A stretch of 64,000 nucleotides of DNA from Antilocapra americana (lineage: Eukaryota; Chordata; Mammalia; Artiodactyla; Antilocapridae): NCBI GenBank assembly GCA_007570785.1, contig ML660774.1, forward strand, positions 14,042,059 to 14,106,058, given 5' to 3'. Shown here one piece after another: positions 12,341 through 23,300 of this stretch; the first letter of the stretch is position 1, and every line of letters starts with the position of its first letter. The position numbers and the translations under genes were made by a program. The notes beneath the pieces are model-generated. The model saw only the letters and a program-made list of their open reading frames with translations. It was not told the DNA's origin and did no database searches.

Positions 12341-12553
12341 TGCTCACTCACTCAGTCGTGTCCAGCTCTTTGCAACCCCATGGAATGTCACCTGCCAGGC
12401 ACCTCTGTCCACATAATTTTCTAGGCATGAGTATTAGAGTGAGTTGCCATTTCCTAGTTCAGGAGATCTTCCTGACCCAGGGATCAATCCTGTGTCTCTT
12501 GTGTCTCCTGCATTGGCAGGAAGACTCTTTACTACTGTGCCACCTGGAAATTC
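12341..12553 (-). mobile_element. Bov-tA SINE, diverged
   Basis: Reverse-oriented tail (CTCACTCACTCAGTCGTGTC), body and head. The tRNA region has a small duplication (GTGTCTCTTGTGTCTCCTGC near 12493-12512). Preceded by a short (TG)n run. Confidence 0.88.
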
Positions 12554-12822
12554 CATTTATTGATAAAATGAAGCTTTGATTTCTAAGGAATCAATTTGTG
12601 CTATTTAATTTCTCAATATGTTCTCTGTAAAAATATGCTTTATTTCTACTACTATTTACTGCTTTGTCTGTTTAAGTATTTGTACTACCATTATCCTCTA
12701 AATATGCTTTTTAAAATTTTCTTCAGATAATTATTGTAATAATGATTATAATGCACTGAATAGGCTTATAATCTCTTATTTCTAGATTAACTTTTAGTGT
12801 TTTTGAAGGTTTCTGTCATATT

Positions 12823-12974
12823 GGCTCAACTGGCTCAGTCATGTCTGACTCTTCGTGACCCCATGGACTATACAGTCCATGGAATTCTCTAGGTCAGAAT
12901 ACTGGAGAGGGTGGCCTTTCCCTTCTCCAGGGATCCTCTCAACCCAGGGATCAAACCCAGGTCTCCCACAGAAA
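12823..12974 (-). mobile_element. Bov-tA SINE lacking the tRNA head
   Basis: Reverse-oriented tail and body ending at CCAGGTCTCCCACAG, so the 5' tRNA part is truncated. Bounded by a perfect 12-bp TSD, TTCTGTCATATT, at 12811-12822 and 12975-12986, so the truncation dates from insertion. Confidence 0.92.
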
Positions 12975-12986
12975 TTCTGTCATATT

Positions 12987-13578
12987 AGAGTATTAATGTT
13001 TTTTTAAACTTCCAGAACTGTTTTCTTTATATTTGTTCCTGTGAGTAAAAAATCATAATTGAAATTAGCCCTTACTTCTATGACCTATTTTAGTACTGAT
13101 ATTCTGAAGTATTTTGATGGATGGGATAATAGTTATATTTTTGAAAACTGTGGTCCTGGACATTCTTTTTTTAATACTTGCCCACTTTGGAGTTTGGCTG
13201 CTCTTGCCTTTCCCTTCCACAGCTTATGGAGTGTTCTGTATTTGTGATTTATCGGCTCTATCCTTCTCCAGGACTTTTTCTTCACACTGTCTCTGTGTTG
13301 GGTAGCAGAAAAACAGGCTATGCATGAGTAATCGTCAACCCAACAGACCTGCAGTACTTTAGAACCACTCATGGTTAACTGCACCTTAAATCACTACAGT
13401 ATGTCAATAGACCAAAAGCACTTGTCTTAAACCATATCACTCTCTGACATATATAACATCTGCTTAGACTCAGGGGAACTTTTGTAGATTTTTTTAGTCT
13501 ATTTGTCTACTAGATGCAGAATTGTATTTAAACTAGATATACAAAATAAAATCGAGGAAAAATTAAGTGTGCATATAT
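12987..13578. other. SGCZ: Unique intron, nothing recognised
   Basis: Moderate base composition; short overlapping open frames on both strands (13059-13384) show no family signature or splice-bounded structure and are treated as chance. Confidence 0.45.
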
Positions 13579-13585
13579 ACATAAA

Positions 13586-13797
13586 GGGCTTCCCAGGTGG
13601 CATTAGTGGCAAAGAATCCACCTGCCAGTGCAAGAAACTCAAGAGACGCAGGTTCAATCCCTGGGTCAGGAAGATCCCCTGTAGTAGCAAATGGCAACCT
13701 GCTCCAATTATCTTGCCTGGGAAATTCCATGGACAAAAGAGTTTGGCGGGCTACAGCCCATGGGGCTGCAAAGAATCAGACATGACTGAGAACTTAC
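13586..13797 (+). mobile_element. Bov-tA SINE
   Basis: Head GGGCTTCCCAGGTGGCATTA of the variant with a GCATTAGTGG insertion in the tRNA part, full body and tail. Candidate TSD ACATAAA at 13579-13585 and 13798-13804. Confidence 0.92.
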
Positions 13798-13891
13798 ACA
13801 TAAAATCTATATATTTTTTATTTTTCCATATGCCACTCCCTAAGTTTCCACAGATTTCCTTTGTTCAGAATCCTCATTAATATGTGTTTGT

Positions 13892-14004
13892 GTGTATGCT
13901 AAGTTGCCCAGTTGTGTCTGACTCTTTGTGGACCCCATGGATTGTAGCCCACCAGGCTCCTCTGTTAAATGGAATTCTTTACCACAGCACCAACCTGGGA
14001 AGCC
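13892..14004 (-). mobile_element. Bov-tA SINE with internal deletion
   Basis: Reverse-oriented tail through CCACCAGGCTCCTCTGT joins directly to the tRNA head (GGAATTCTTTACCACAGCAC ... GGGAAGCC), skipping the body. Confidence 0.85.
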
Positions 14005-14283
14005 TCTCGTTAATTACACTGCCTCCCAAACAGAGCAGATTGGGACAGTTTAACACAACTGAATATACAGGATATAAAGTTTGGAAATAAGTAATTCCTT
14101 GAAATCCAGTGTTCTGAAGAAATTGTATCTTCTCATTGTGCCATACTTGATGTGATTTCCCAGATGTTTAACTAATCTTAATGATGTTAAGAATCAGTGA
14201 ATTAATTCAGTATATATTCAGTGCAGGATCTTGATACTACATAATTTGATTTTTTTAAAAATTGCAAGGCCTACATATCACTG

Positions 14284-16500
14284 ATGAACATAGATGCAAA
14301 AATCCTTAACAAAATTCTAGCAAATAGAATCCAACAACACATTAAAAAGATCATTCATCATGATCAAGTAGGCTTTATCCCAGGGATGCAAGGATTCTTC
14401 AATATTCACAAATCAATCAATGTAATACACCACATTAACAAATTGAAAAATAAAAATCACATGATTATCTCAATAGATGCAGAGAAATCCTTTGACAAAA
14501 TTCAACATCCATTTATGATAAAAAAAACCCTCCAAAAAGCAGGAATAGAAGGAACATACCTCAACATAATAAAGGCTATATATGACAAACCCACAGCAAA
14601 CATTATCCTCAGTGGTGAAAAACTGAAAGCATTTCCCTTGAAGTCAGGAAGAAGACAAGGGTGCCCACTCTCACCACTACTATTCAACATAGTTTTGGAA
14701 GTCTTGGCCACAGCAATCAGAGCAGATAAAGAAATTAAAGGAATCCAGATTGGAAAAGAAGAAGTAAAACTCTCTCTGTTTGCAGATGACATGATCCTCT
14801 ACATTGAAAACCCTAAAGACTCTACCAGAAAATTACTAGAGCTAATCAGTGAATACAGTAAAGTTTCAGGATACAAAATCAACACACAGAAATCCCTGGC
14901 ATTCCTATACACTAACAATGAGAAAACAGAAAGAGAAATTAAGGAAACAATTCCATTCACCATCGAAACCAAAAGAATAAAATACTTAGGAGTATTTCTA
15001 CCTAAAGAAACAAAAGACTTGTATATAGAAAAGTATAAACACTGATGAAAGAAATCAAAGAGGACACAAACAGATGGAGAAATGTGCCGTGTTTGTGGAT
15101 TGGAAGAATCAATATAGTGAAAATGAGTATACTACCCAGAGCAATCTGTAGATTCAATGCAATTCCTATCAAGCTACCAGAGGTCTTTTTCAGAGAATTA
15201 GAACAAATAATTTCACAGTTTGTATGGAAATACAAAAAACCTCGTATAGCCAAAGCAATCTTGAGAAAGAAGAATGGAACTGGAGGAATCAACCTACCTG
15301 ACTTTAGGCTATACTACAAATCCACAGTCATTAAGATAGTATGGTACTGGCACAAAGACAGAAATATAGATCAATGGAACAAAACAGAAAGCCCAGAGAT
15401 AAATCCACGCATCTATGGACACCTTATCTTTGACAAAGGAGGCAAGAATATACAATGGAGAAAAGACAACCTCTTTAACAAGTGGTGCTGGGAAAACTGG
15501 ACAGCCACTTGTAAAAGAATGAAACTAGAACACTTTCTAACACCATACGCAAAGATAAACTCAAAATGGATCAAAGATCTAAGCATAAGACCAGAAATTA
15601 TAAAACTCCTAGAGGATAACATAGGCAAAACACTCTCTGCCATAACCCAAAGCGGGATACTCCATGACCCACCTCCCAGAATATTGGCAATAAAAACACG
15701 AATAAACAAATGGGACCTAGTTAAAATTAAAAGCTTCTGCACAACAAAGGAAACTATAAGCAAGGTGAAAAGACAGCCTTCAGAATGGGAGAAAATAATA
15801 GCCAGTGAAGCAATGGACAAACAATTAATCTCAAAAATATACAAGCAACTCCTGCAGCTCCATTCTAGAAAAATAAACAACCCAATCAAAAAGTGGGCCA
15901 AAGAACTTAACAGACATTTCTCCAAAGAAGACATAAAAATGGCTAACAAACACATGAAAAGATGTTCAACATCACTCATTATCAGAGAAATGCAAATCAA
16001 AACCACAATGAGGTATCACTTTACACCAGTCAGAATGGCTGTAATCCAAAAATCTACAAGCAATAAATGCTGGAGAGGATGTGGAGAAAAGGGAACTCTC
16101 ACACTGTTGGTGGGAATGCAAACTAGTACAGCCACTATGGAAAACAGTGTGGAGGTTCCTTAAAAAGTTGCAAATAGTCCTGCCATATGACCCAGCAATC
16201 CCACTACTGGGCATATACACCGAGAAAACCAGAATTGAAAGAGTCACGTGTACCCCAATGTTCATCGCTGCATTGTTTACAATAGCCAGGACATGGAAGC
16301 AACCTAGATGCCCATCAACTGACGAATGGATAAGAAAGCTGTGGTACATATACACAATGAAATATTACTCAGCATTAAAAAAAAATTCATTTGAAGCAGT
16401 TCTACTCAAATGGACGAAACTGGAGCCCATTATTCAGAGTGAAGTAAGCCAGAAGCAAAAACAACAATACAGTATATTAACACATATATATGGAATTTAG
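14284..16500 (+). pseudogene. L1 ORF2 fragment (reverse transcriptase and C-terminal domain), two frameshifts
   Basis: Three consecutive open frames (14284-15045, 15045-16163, 16081-16500) together follow L1 ORF2p from the RT fingers to the natural C-terminus. RT motif A reads [12 protein letters not shown], motif [17 protein letters not shown] and motif [12 protein letters not shown], so both catalytic aspartates are present. A single-base loss near 15039-15044 (after EKYK) and a small indel near 16097-16102 (before HCWWECK) shift the frame. The endonuclease domain is absent through 5' truncation. It cannot make a complete ORF2 protein. Confidence 0.93.
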
Positions 16501-16701
16501 AAAGACGGTAACGAGATAACGAGAACCCAGCATGCGAGACAGCAAAAGGAACGCAGATGTATAGAATAGACTCGTGGACTCTGGATGAGGGTAAGGGTGG
16601 GATGATATGGGAGAATGGCATTGAAACACGTTAATTATCATATGTCTAATCAATCGCCAGCCCAGGAATGATGCTCGGGGCTACTGCACCGAGATTTCCC
16701 A

Positions 16702-16748
16702 GGGGAAGGGAGTCGGGAGGGAGGAGGGAGGGGGGTTCTGGAGGGGGA
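16702..16748 (+). other. G-rich tract with G-quadruplex potential in L1 3' UTR
   Basis: Has many runs of three or more G (for example GGGAGGGAGGAGGGAGGGGG around 16715-16735), enough for several quadruplex registers on the sense strand. G-rich polypurine tracts are a known conserved feature of L1 3' UTRs. Confidence 0.8.
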
Positions 16749-16820
16749 GCATATGTACACCCATGGCAATATCATGTCATTGTATGGCAAAACCAATATA
16801 AAAAAAAATTGCAAGGCCTA

Positions 16821-18027
16821 GCATAGTGCCTGATAGAAAGTGTTAAGGGCAGAGAGACTGTATCGTTGGCTCAGAATGGGGTAGGGAGGGGAGAGTGAGA
16901 TCTTACACTTCTTGTTAGGGTCTCTGTTTATACATTTGTTCATTTACAGTATCATTTTAGTTTTTATTTTCTAAAAGCTTAACCATATTGAACACATTTC
17001 CTCCTCCATATTTCCATGGGTGGCTTATTTAGTGAAGCTCTCCACACTTGAGATAACTTTGGTAACATTGGTTGTTGACATTTTAGCTAATAGTGTATTA
17101 ATAAAAAATGACGAGTTGGCCTAAGTTTTAAATACTTTCCTTGCTCTTTCTGTTGCTGGAGAACAAATGGAAATTAATTATTTAAACATTTTCTGTGTAC
17201 TTGCTATGTGTAAATAATGATATTGCTAGAGGTAGGGGTGATGGCAAAACGTGTGTAATTATGGATATTAAAAACCTAGATAACTTTTTCAAAATGTGGA
17301 GCATGTATCTTCCCTAGACCCTAAAATAAACAATAAGGTTAAAAATGATCCATTAAAAAACACAAATTTTCAACAATAAAATTAATTATTAAACAGTATA
17401 AATTCACAAGTGGGATGTTATTTGGTAAGAATTAAGTTTTACATATTTTATTTGCATTCAGAGAGATAAAATCTTAATGAATATGCCAGACCCTTATAGA
17501 ACAGGATTTTTCTTTTACTGGCTAATGAATCCAAATTTTATTCCTTTATTCATGAATCATTTTGAAGAAATTTGCTAAAATTGGAAGTTACTTGCCTCTT
17601 CATTCATTGCTGAATTTACTAAAATTGGCCTCACTGTGTCTCCTAGAATTTATCAAACATTTAAACATTTATGCATATTGATTTTTAACTCTTAATTAAA
17701 TTATATTCACTTTTTCTAAATCTCCCAGAGAGGAGTGATGATTCTGATATATAATCTTTGTTGCAGTGAAATTCTACAAAAGTACTTCTGATTCCTTATA
17801 TAGTAACATGGGCAGAAAAAATGTGATTACCTTTAGCCAGTGTCCAAACCCAAGAGGTCACTAGAAAAAGGTGAGGCAGAGGAGAAACCATCTACTGGAG
17901 CTGCCTGGTCTACTGAAAATTTGTGGTTGTGAAATACCCCTCTTGGTTCCTGGGACAGGCTGTGGAGGCCAAGGTGAACTGGGAAAGGGTGCACACTGGT
18001 GGGGGCTAGGGAGAACTCGACACCTGT
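16821..18027. other. SGCZ: Unique AT-rich intron
   Basis: Begins with the 3' part of the split MIR-like sequence (GCATAGTGCCTGATAGAAAG); nothing else recognised. A locally GC-richer 160 bp lies at 17860-18025. Confidence 0.5.
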
Positions 18028-18038
18028 GTGAGTCACCT

Positions 18039-18255
18039 TAAAGTGAAAAAGTGAAAGTCGCTGAGTCGTGTTCGACATTCTGTGACCCCATGGACTGTAG
18101 CCTGCCAGGCTCCTCCATCCATGGAATTCTCCAGGCAAGAATACTGGAGTGGGTAGCCGTTCCCTTCTCCAGGGTATCTTGCCAGCCCAGAGATCGAACC
18201 TAGTTCTCCTACATTGCAGGTGGGTTCTTTACCATCTGAGACACCAGGGAAGCCC
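18039..18255 (-). mobile_element. Bov-tA SINE, full length
   Basis: Reverse-oriented and complete, from the AAGTGAAAAAGTGAAAGTCG tail to the GGGAAGCCC head. TSD GTGAGTCACCT / GTGAATCACCT (one mismatch) at 18028-18038 and 18256-18266. Confidence 0.94.
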
Positions 18256-18559
18256 GTGAATCACCTAGTGATAATAAGTGAGTTCTATGTGTCATCAGCG
18301 CTTTTCCTTCTATCACCAAAACTGCATGTGTATTTCCAAAATGTATATTTGCCCCCCAAATTCCACACAAATTTAACTAAATAGATTTCAGAATTCAAAG
18401 TAGAGTATAGGTAAGGAAAGGTGTACAAGGACTGTGAAAGTCTGTTATAATTTCCCAGACCGCAGGAATACTGTACAGTGTATTGCATTGCACTGCATAT
18501 CAAGGTCATTATGCTTAAAATAGAAACAGAAGAGTAAAAATTACTCAATTTTAAAAACA

Positions 18560-18900
18560 GAAAGGGCAAAAGCGGTCACCAGGAGCTGAAGGTAGGAGAA
18601 ATACAGAGTAGGTGGAAGTCTCAGAAATTTTCAGCTGAAAGATGAATTAAGTCTGAGGAGCTCATGTAAACATGGTGGCTATTAATTGATAGCATTATAC
18701 TGTATAGTGAAATGTACAAGAGAAAAGTCTTAAATATTATCACACACAAAAGGCAAGTATGTGAAGTGACAGATATGTTAATTAACTAGATGGTAGGCAG
18801 TCCTTTCACAATATATGGATAGATCACTAGGACAAACACTAAATATCTTACAATTATGCATCAATTACATATCAGTAAAGCTGAAATTTTAAAAAATCCC
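18560..18900 (+). mobile_element. Ancient L1 (L1M-type) 3'-end remnant
   Basis: Order of blocks GTCACCAGGAGCTGAAGG, GAGCTCATGTAAACATGGTG, GTACAAGAGAAAAGTCTTAA, TATGTTAATTAACTAGATGG and TCAGTAAAGCTGAAATT matches the 3' UTR of old mammalian L1M subfamilies. Confidence 0.75.
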
Positions 18901-18904
18901 TGTC

Positions 18905-19544
18905 TTTCATTCTTTCCCCATTTTTTTAGTGACTGTTTATTGTTTTAATGGGTCAGGCAGGGCTCAGTCTGGTAATAAATAAGTAAAGAGTATATGTTCA
19001 ACTCATATAACATGACCTGTTAACTACAAAGGACACATAACATTTTACCCAATTTATGAAATTCAGATAAAATGTGGACATAGTTCATTATTGTGAGCAG
19101 ATCAAAAGGTTGAATGTCGAATATCATTCTAATTTAGTATTGAGAATGTTTTATTTCTTTCTTGTTCAGAAGTACACAAAATAATTAGTTGTGAAGTATA
19201 TTTGATAACATCAAAGATAAGTAAGATTAGTTAAAACTGAAATATCTAAGATGTTTCTATAGAATATGAAAAAATAGCGGTAAGTTGTTTTAGTGTATTT
19301 TAATTGTGTTCATATATAGTTTGATAGACTTATTTTTTCACTTAATGACTATTTCTCAAATGAACTTAGCATGGTTTATAGGCTTTTAGTATTAATTTAG
19401 CAATCCAGCCCTCATTTAAATATCTCTTTGGGAAATTAGAAATCTTATTCAATAAATAAATGTACCATTTAGATTTGAAACTAGTTTTTGAAGCATTACT
19501 TAAAGATTTTTAATACCAAAAACCTAAAGTATGTTAGGTTAGAG
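18905..19544. other. SGCZ: Unique AT-rich intron
   Basis: No ORF, RNA gene or named repeat recognised. Confidence 0.5.
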
Positions 19545-20258
19545 CCTCTTGATGAAAGTGAAAGAGGAGAGTGAAAAAGTTGGCTTAAAATTCAACATTC
19601 AGAAATGAGGATCACGGCATCCTTCCCATCACTTCATGGCAAATAGATGAGGAAACAGTGACAGACTTTATTTTCCTGGGCTCCAAAGTCACTGCAGATA
19701 GTGACTGCAACCATGAAATTAAAAGACACTTGCTCCTTGGAAGAAAAGCTATGACCAACCTAGACAGCATATTAAAAAGCAGAGACATTTCTTTGCTGAC
19801 AAAGGTCCATCTAGTCAAAGAATGGTTTTTCATGTATGAATGGGAGAGTTGGACCTTAAAGAAAGCTGAGCACCAAAGAATTGATGCTTTTGAACTGTGG
19901 TGTTGGAGAAGACTCTTGAGAGTCCCTTGAACTGCAAGGAGTTTGAACCAATCCATCCTAAAGGAAATCAGTCCTGAATACTCATTGGAAGGACTGATGC
20001 TGAAGCTTAAACTCCAATATTTTGGCCACCTGATGCAAAGAAGTGACTCATTTGAAAAGACTTTGACTCTGGGAAAGATTGAAGACAGGAAGAGAAAGGG
20101 ATGACAGAGGATGAGATGGTTGGATGACATCACTAACTCAATGGACATGAATTTGAGCAGGCTCTGGGAGTGGTGATGGACAGAAAAGCCTGGTGTGCTG
20201 TGGTTCATGGGGTCACAAAGAGTTGGACATGACTGAGTGACTGAACTGAGCTGAGCTA
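19545..20258 (+). mobile_element. BovB LINE 3' fragment
   Basis: 5'-truncated copy covering the C-terminal third of the ORF and the 3' tail. The frame at 19658-19930 retains the family's GSKVTADSDCNHEIKRHLLL, DSILKSRDISL and DAFELWCWRRLLRVP blocks; stops and indels follow. Ends in CTGAACTGAGCTGAGCT. Confidence 0.92.
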
Positions 20259-20311
20259 AAAGTTTGTTAAACTTTATTGGTGTCATGGAGTGCTTTCTGG
20301 GAGATGACATT

Positions 20312-21004
20312 TTAAAATTTTTTTTTAATTGAAGGATAATTGCTTTACAGAATTTTGTGGTTTTCTGTCATACATCAAGAATCAGCCATACATACACCCA
20401 TGTCTCCTCCCTCCCAGGCCTACCTCCCATCCCCATCCCAACTCCATCCTTCACTCTGTCGCAGAGCCCATTTGAGTTCTGTGAGTCACAGAGCAAATTC
20501 CCCTTAGCTCTCTATTTTACATACGGTTCATAAATTTCTATGTTACTCTCTACATACATCTCCCCTTCTCCCTCCTCTCCCCAACAGTGTCCAATATGTC
20601 TGTTCTGTGTGTCTGTTCCTCTATTGCTGTCCTGAAAATAAGTTCATTAGTGCCATCTCTTCAGATTCCATATATATGTGTCAGTATACGATATTTATAT
20701 TTCTCTTTCTGACTTACTTCACTCTGTGTAATAGGCTCTAGTTTTGTCCACCTCATTAGAACAAATTCAAATGCATTCCTTTTCATGGCTGAGTAGTATT
20801 CCATTGTATGTATGTACCACAGCTTCTTTATCCATTCATCTGTCGATGGACATCTAGGTTGCTTCCGTGTTCTAGCTATTATAAATAGTGCTGCAGTGAA
20901 CATTAGGGTACATGTGTCTTTTTCAGTTTTTATTTCCTCAGGGTATATGCCTAGGAGTGGGATTGCTGGGTCATATGGTGGTTTTATTCCTAGTTTCTTA
21001 TGAA
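20312..21004 (-). mobile_element. L1 3' end (ORF2 C-terminus and 3' UTR)
   Basis: Reverse-oriented; the poly-T at 20318-20327 is the A-tail and 20328-20660 is 3' UTR. An 80-residue open frame at 20903-20661 is the ORF2 C-terminus (MFTAALFIIARTRKQPRCPS ... ILTHIYGI). 5'-truncated; otherwise low divergence. Confidence 0.93.
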
Positions 21005-21491
21005 CACTTTGGTGGGCAATCTAAAGAATATGAATGATTTATCATTTTCCACCTTTCACATCCCACTTTACATTAAGAGAGTTGCAGTGTTCTTTCATTT
21101 GTATCATTAAACTGAAATTTGGGGAATGATGGATTAACTATTGAGTAGCTGCCATACTCTTGATGTGTGCCTTTGCCCGTGTTGCGTTTCGAGAATGAAA
21201 CTTCTTCCACTGAAGTTGCCAAGTAAGGCACTGATCTGTAGCTTATTGCTCTCTAATCTGTTACACACAAAAAATTGTAAGGAACAGCTGCATGAGAGCA
21301 TGCCTGTGGCTTTCAGCAAGTCACCTCAGGTCACTGCTTCCAGGAGAGTCTGCTGAAATCCATCTCAGGGGCATAAAATAAGCTCTTAGAATTTGATTTG
21401 AGCTCAGTGTGGCCATTTTTCTTATGTATGGATGAATAATAAATGTTCCATTCCTAAGAATTACCTTAACCACCTTATAGTTAACTCTTGA
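21005..21491. other. SGCZ: Unique intron, nothing recognised
   Basis: Repeat-poor 490 bp of moderate GC content. No family signature in short open frames on either strand. Confidence 0.45.
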
Positions 21492-21608
21492 ACAAGGGAA
21501 TGGCTACCTACTCCATATTCTTGCCTGGAGAATTTCATGGGCAGAAGCCTGGCCAGCTATAGTCCATGGAGCTGCAAAAAGTAGGACATGACTGAGCAAC
21601 TAACACCT
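21492..21608 (+). mobile_element. Bov-A unit (truncated Bov-tA)
   Basis: Body and tail only (AAGGGAATGGC to GACTGAGCAACTAACACC); no tRNA head. Confidence 0.88.
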
Positions 21609-21796
21609 CTACTATATATTCCCTCTTTCAAGTACACTACACAGCTCCACTTGTTAGGCAGTAGATAGGTCCTCTCTTGCCTTGATTACAAATTTCAGTT
21701 TTGTTTTTGTGTTTTTTTTCCTTTAGGAAGCTCAGCTCAGGATAGACTTTCTTCTTGGAGCAATAGTAAGCACATTTGAGCCCTCAACATTTTTTT

Positions 21797-21915
21797 TATG
21801 GAAATGGGAACCCATTCCAGTATTCTTTCCTGGAGAATCCAATGGACAGAGGAGCCTGGCAGGCTACAGTCCATGGGGTTGCAAGAGTCGGACAAGACTT
21901 AATGACTAAACCACC
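21797..21915 (+). mobile_element. Bov-A unit (truncated Bov-tA)
   Basis: Body and tail without the tRNA head, about 190 bp after a similar unit in the same orientation. Not contiguous with it, so the two are not a standard Bov-A2 dimer. Confidence 0.87.
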
Positions 21916-22012
21916 ACCGTCACAATTCATTTTAACTCACTGGTGTTTTGCCACTCTTTAAATATATTATATATATTTCAATATATATATTTCTCTTTAA
22001 TGCACATTTAAG

Positions 22013-22213
22013 TGTGTTGTATGCTTAGCTGCTCAGTTGTGTCTGACTCTGCAACCCCATGGACTGTAGCCTGTCAGGCTCCTTTGTCCATGGGGATTCT
22101 CCAAGAAAGAAGACTAGAGTGGGTTTTCATGCCTTCGTCCAGGGGATTTACCCAAACCCAGGTCTCCCACATTGCAGGTGGATTCTTTACTGTCTAAGCC
22201 ACCAGGGAGGCTC
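22013..22213 (-). mobile_element. Bov-tA SINE
   Basis: Reverse-oriented tail (GCTTAGCTGCTCAGTTGTGT), body and head ending CACCAGGGAGGC. Confidence 0.92.
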
Positions 22214-22226
22214 CTATTTAAATATA

Positions 22227-22354
22227 TGCTTAGTCACTCAGTCATGTCCGACTGACTCTGTGACCACATGAATAGTAGCCCACCAAGCCTCCTCTGTCCC
22301 TGGGATTCTCCAGGTGAAAATACTGGAGTGGGTTGCCACTTCTTTCTCCAGGAA
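22227..22354 (-). mobile_element. Bov-tA SINE, 5'-truncated
   Basis: Reverse-oriented tail and body ending at TTTCTCCAGG; the head is replaced by a compound microsatellite. Confidence 0.88.
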
Positions 22355-22368
22355 TATATATGTGTGTG

Positions 22369-22418
<50 letters not shown>
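22354..22418. repeat. (AC)n microsatellite, about 23 units
   Basis: (AT)n and (TG)n starts lead into an uninterrupted AC run at 22372-22418. The longest pure dinucleotide tract in the window and probably length-polymorphic. Confidence 0.95.
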
Positions 22419-22422
<4 letters not shown>

Positions 22423-22562
22423 TATTAAGGAACATTTATATGATTTTTTTCCAGTATTCCAACATTATAAAACATCTTTTGCACATGTTTTAAAAATTGG
22501 GGACTTTCTATTGTATATATGAGGAAATTCTGGGGTATAGGGCATGCACAATTTCAGCTTAA

Positions 22563-22761
22563 CAGTTCAGTTCATTTCAGTTCAGTTCAGTCGCTCAGCC
22601 ATGTCTGACTCTTTGCAACCCCATGGACTGCAGCATGCCAGGCCTCCCTATCCATTGCCAACTCCCGGAGTTTAGTCAGACTCATGTCCATCCATTGAGT
22701 TGTTTATGCCATCCAGCCATCTTATCCTATGTTATTTTCTTCTCCTCCTGCCTTCAATCTT
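22563..22761 (-). mobile_element. BovB LINE 3'-tail fragment
   Basis: Begins with repeated CAGTTCAGTT-type units (reverse of the BovB terminus) and continues through the reverse complement of the [15 protein letters not shown] region to CTGCCTTCAATCTT. Confidence 0.9.
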
Positions 22762-22789
22762 AGCGTAACAGGTATTTTCTTAATCTCTT

Positions 22790-23025
22790 TCCAAAATAAG
22801 TTTCCAGAGCATTTTTCCACTAGCAGTTTTTAAGAATTCCTGTTTCTTCATATTTTTCCAACATTTTATATTCCCCAAAACTTCAAATTAACCATTTATG
22901 TATGTCTATTTCTGAAACTTCTGTTATGTTCCAGCAATCTACTCTTCCACCTTTGAATCAGCACCACCTGGATGAATATAGCTTTATAATAATTCTTTTG
23001 ATATCTGGTAAGGTAAACACTGTGC
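22790..23025 (-). mobile_element. Possible ancient L1 remnant
   Basis: ATGAATATAGCTTTATAATA and TTTTGATATCTGGTA resemble the reverse complement of an old L1 ORF2 region. Weak and short; named with low confidence. Confidence 0.35.
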
Positions 23026-23029
23026 TTAC

Positions 23030-23300
23030 TCTTTTTTTTATTTTTTTTTTATTTTGTTTTTATTTATTTTTTATTTTTTTATTTATTATTTTTTTTAATT
23101 GTTTTTGCCATACATTGTCATGATATCACCATGGGTTTACATATGCTTCCCCTCCGGAACCCCCCTCCCTCCTCCCTCCCCCCCGGGAAATCTCGCTGCA
23201 CCAGTCCCGAGCATCAATCCTGGGCTGGCGATTGATTAGACACATGACAATTAACATGCTTCAATGCCCTTCTCCCATATAGTAACACTTAGACATTAGT
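23030..23300 (-). mobile_element. L1 3' end with degenerate T-rich tail
   Basis: Reverse-oriented 3' UTR of ruminant L1 (GCCATACATTGTCATGATAT ... GGCGATTGATTAGACACATG) preceded by about 65 bp of T-rich sequence, the decayed A-tail. Same subfamily as the young L1 at 14.3 kb. Truncated inside the 3' UTR. Confidence 0.9.
23149..23186 (-). other. C-rich tract, G-quadruplex potential on minus strand
   Basis: Reverse complement of the same L1 3' UTR polypurine tract; several C runs of three to eight. It would present the G-rich strand antisense to SGCZ transcription. Confidence 0.75.

Larger units (their letters stand above)
14274..16803 (+). mobile_element. Young 5'-truncated L1 (ORF2 RT to 3' end) with 17-bp TSD
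   Basis: Starts inside ORF2 and retains RT, the C-terminal region, 3' UTR and a very short A-tail. A perfect 17-bp direct repeat AAAAATTGCAAGGCCTA lies at 14257-14273 and 16804-16820, and the target TTTTTT/AAAAA is a classic L1 endonuclease site. Few lesions in 2.2 kb of coding sequence suggest recent insertion. It is on the SGCZ sense strand and interrupts an old MIR-like sequence. Confidence 0.95.

Noticed and set aside
13059..13384. Overlapping short frames on both strands suggesting a small gene
   Set aside because: No family signature, no splice or polyadenylation arrangement, and frames on both strands contradict a single gene.
15413..16006. 197-codon minus-strand open frame
   Set aside because: Antisense shadow of L1 ORF2; Ile/Leu/Ser-rich composition is typical of reading an A-rich LINE backwards.
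14284..16500. A functional reverse-transcriptase gene
   Set aside because: Two frameshifts and loss of the endonuclease domain by 5' truncation make it a dead L1 copy.
19612..20310. 232-codon minus-strand open frame
   Set aside because: It is the antisense of a BovB 3' fragment; the sense strand carries the real RT C-terminal blocks.
22354..22418. CRISPR-like repeat array
   Set aside because: A dinucleotide microsatellite in a mammalian intron; no spacer structure anywhere in the window.
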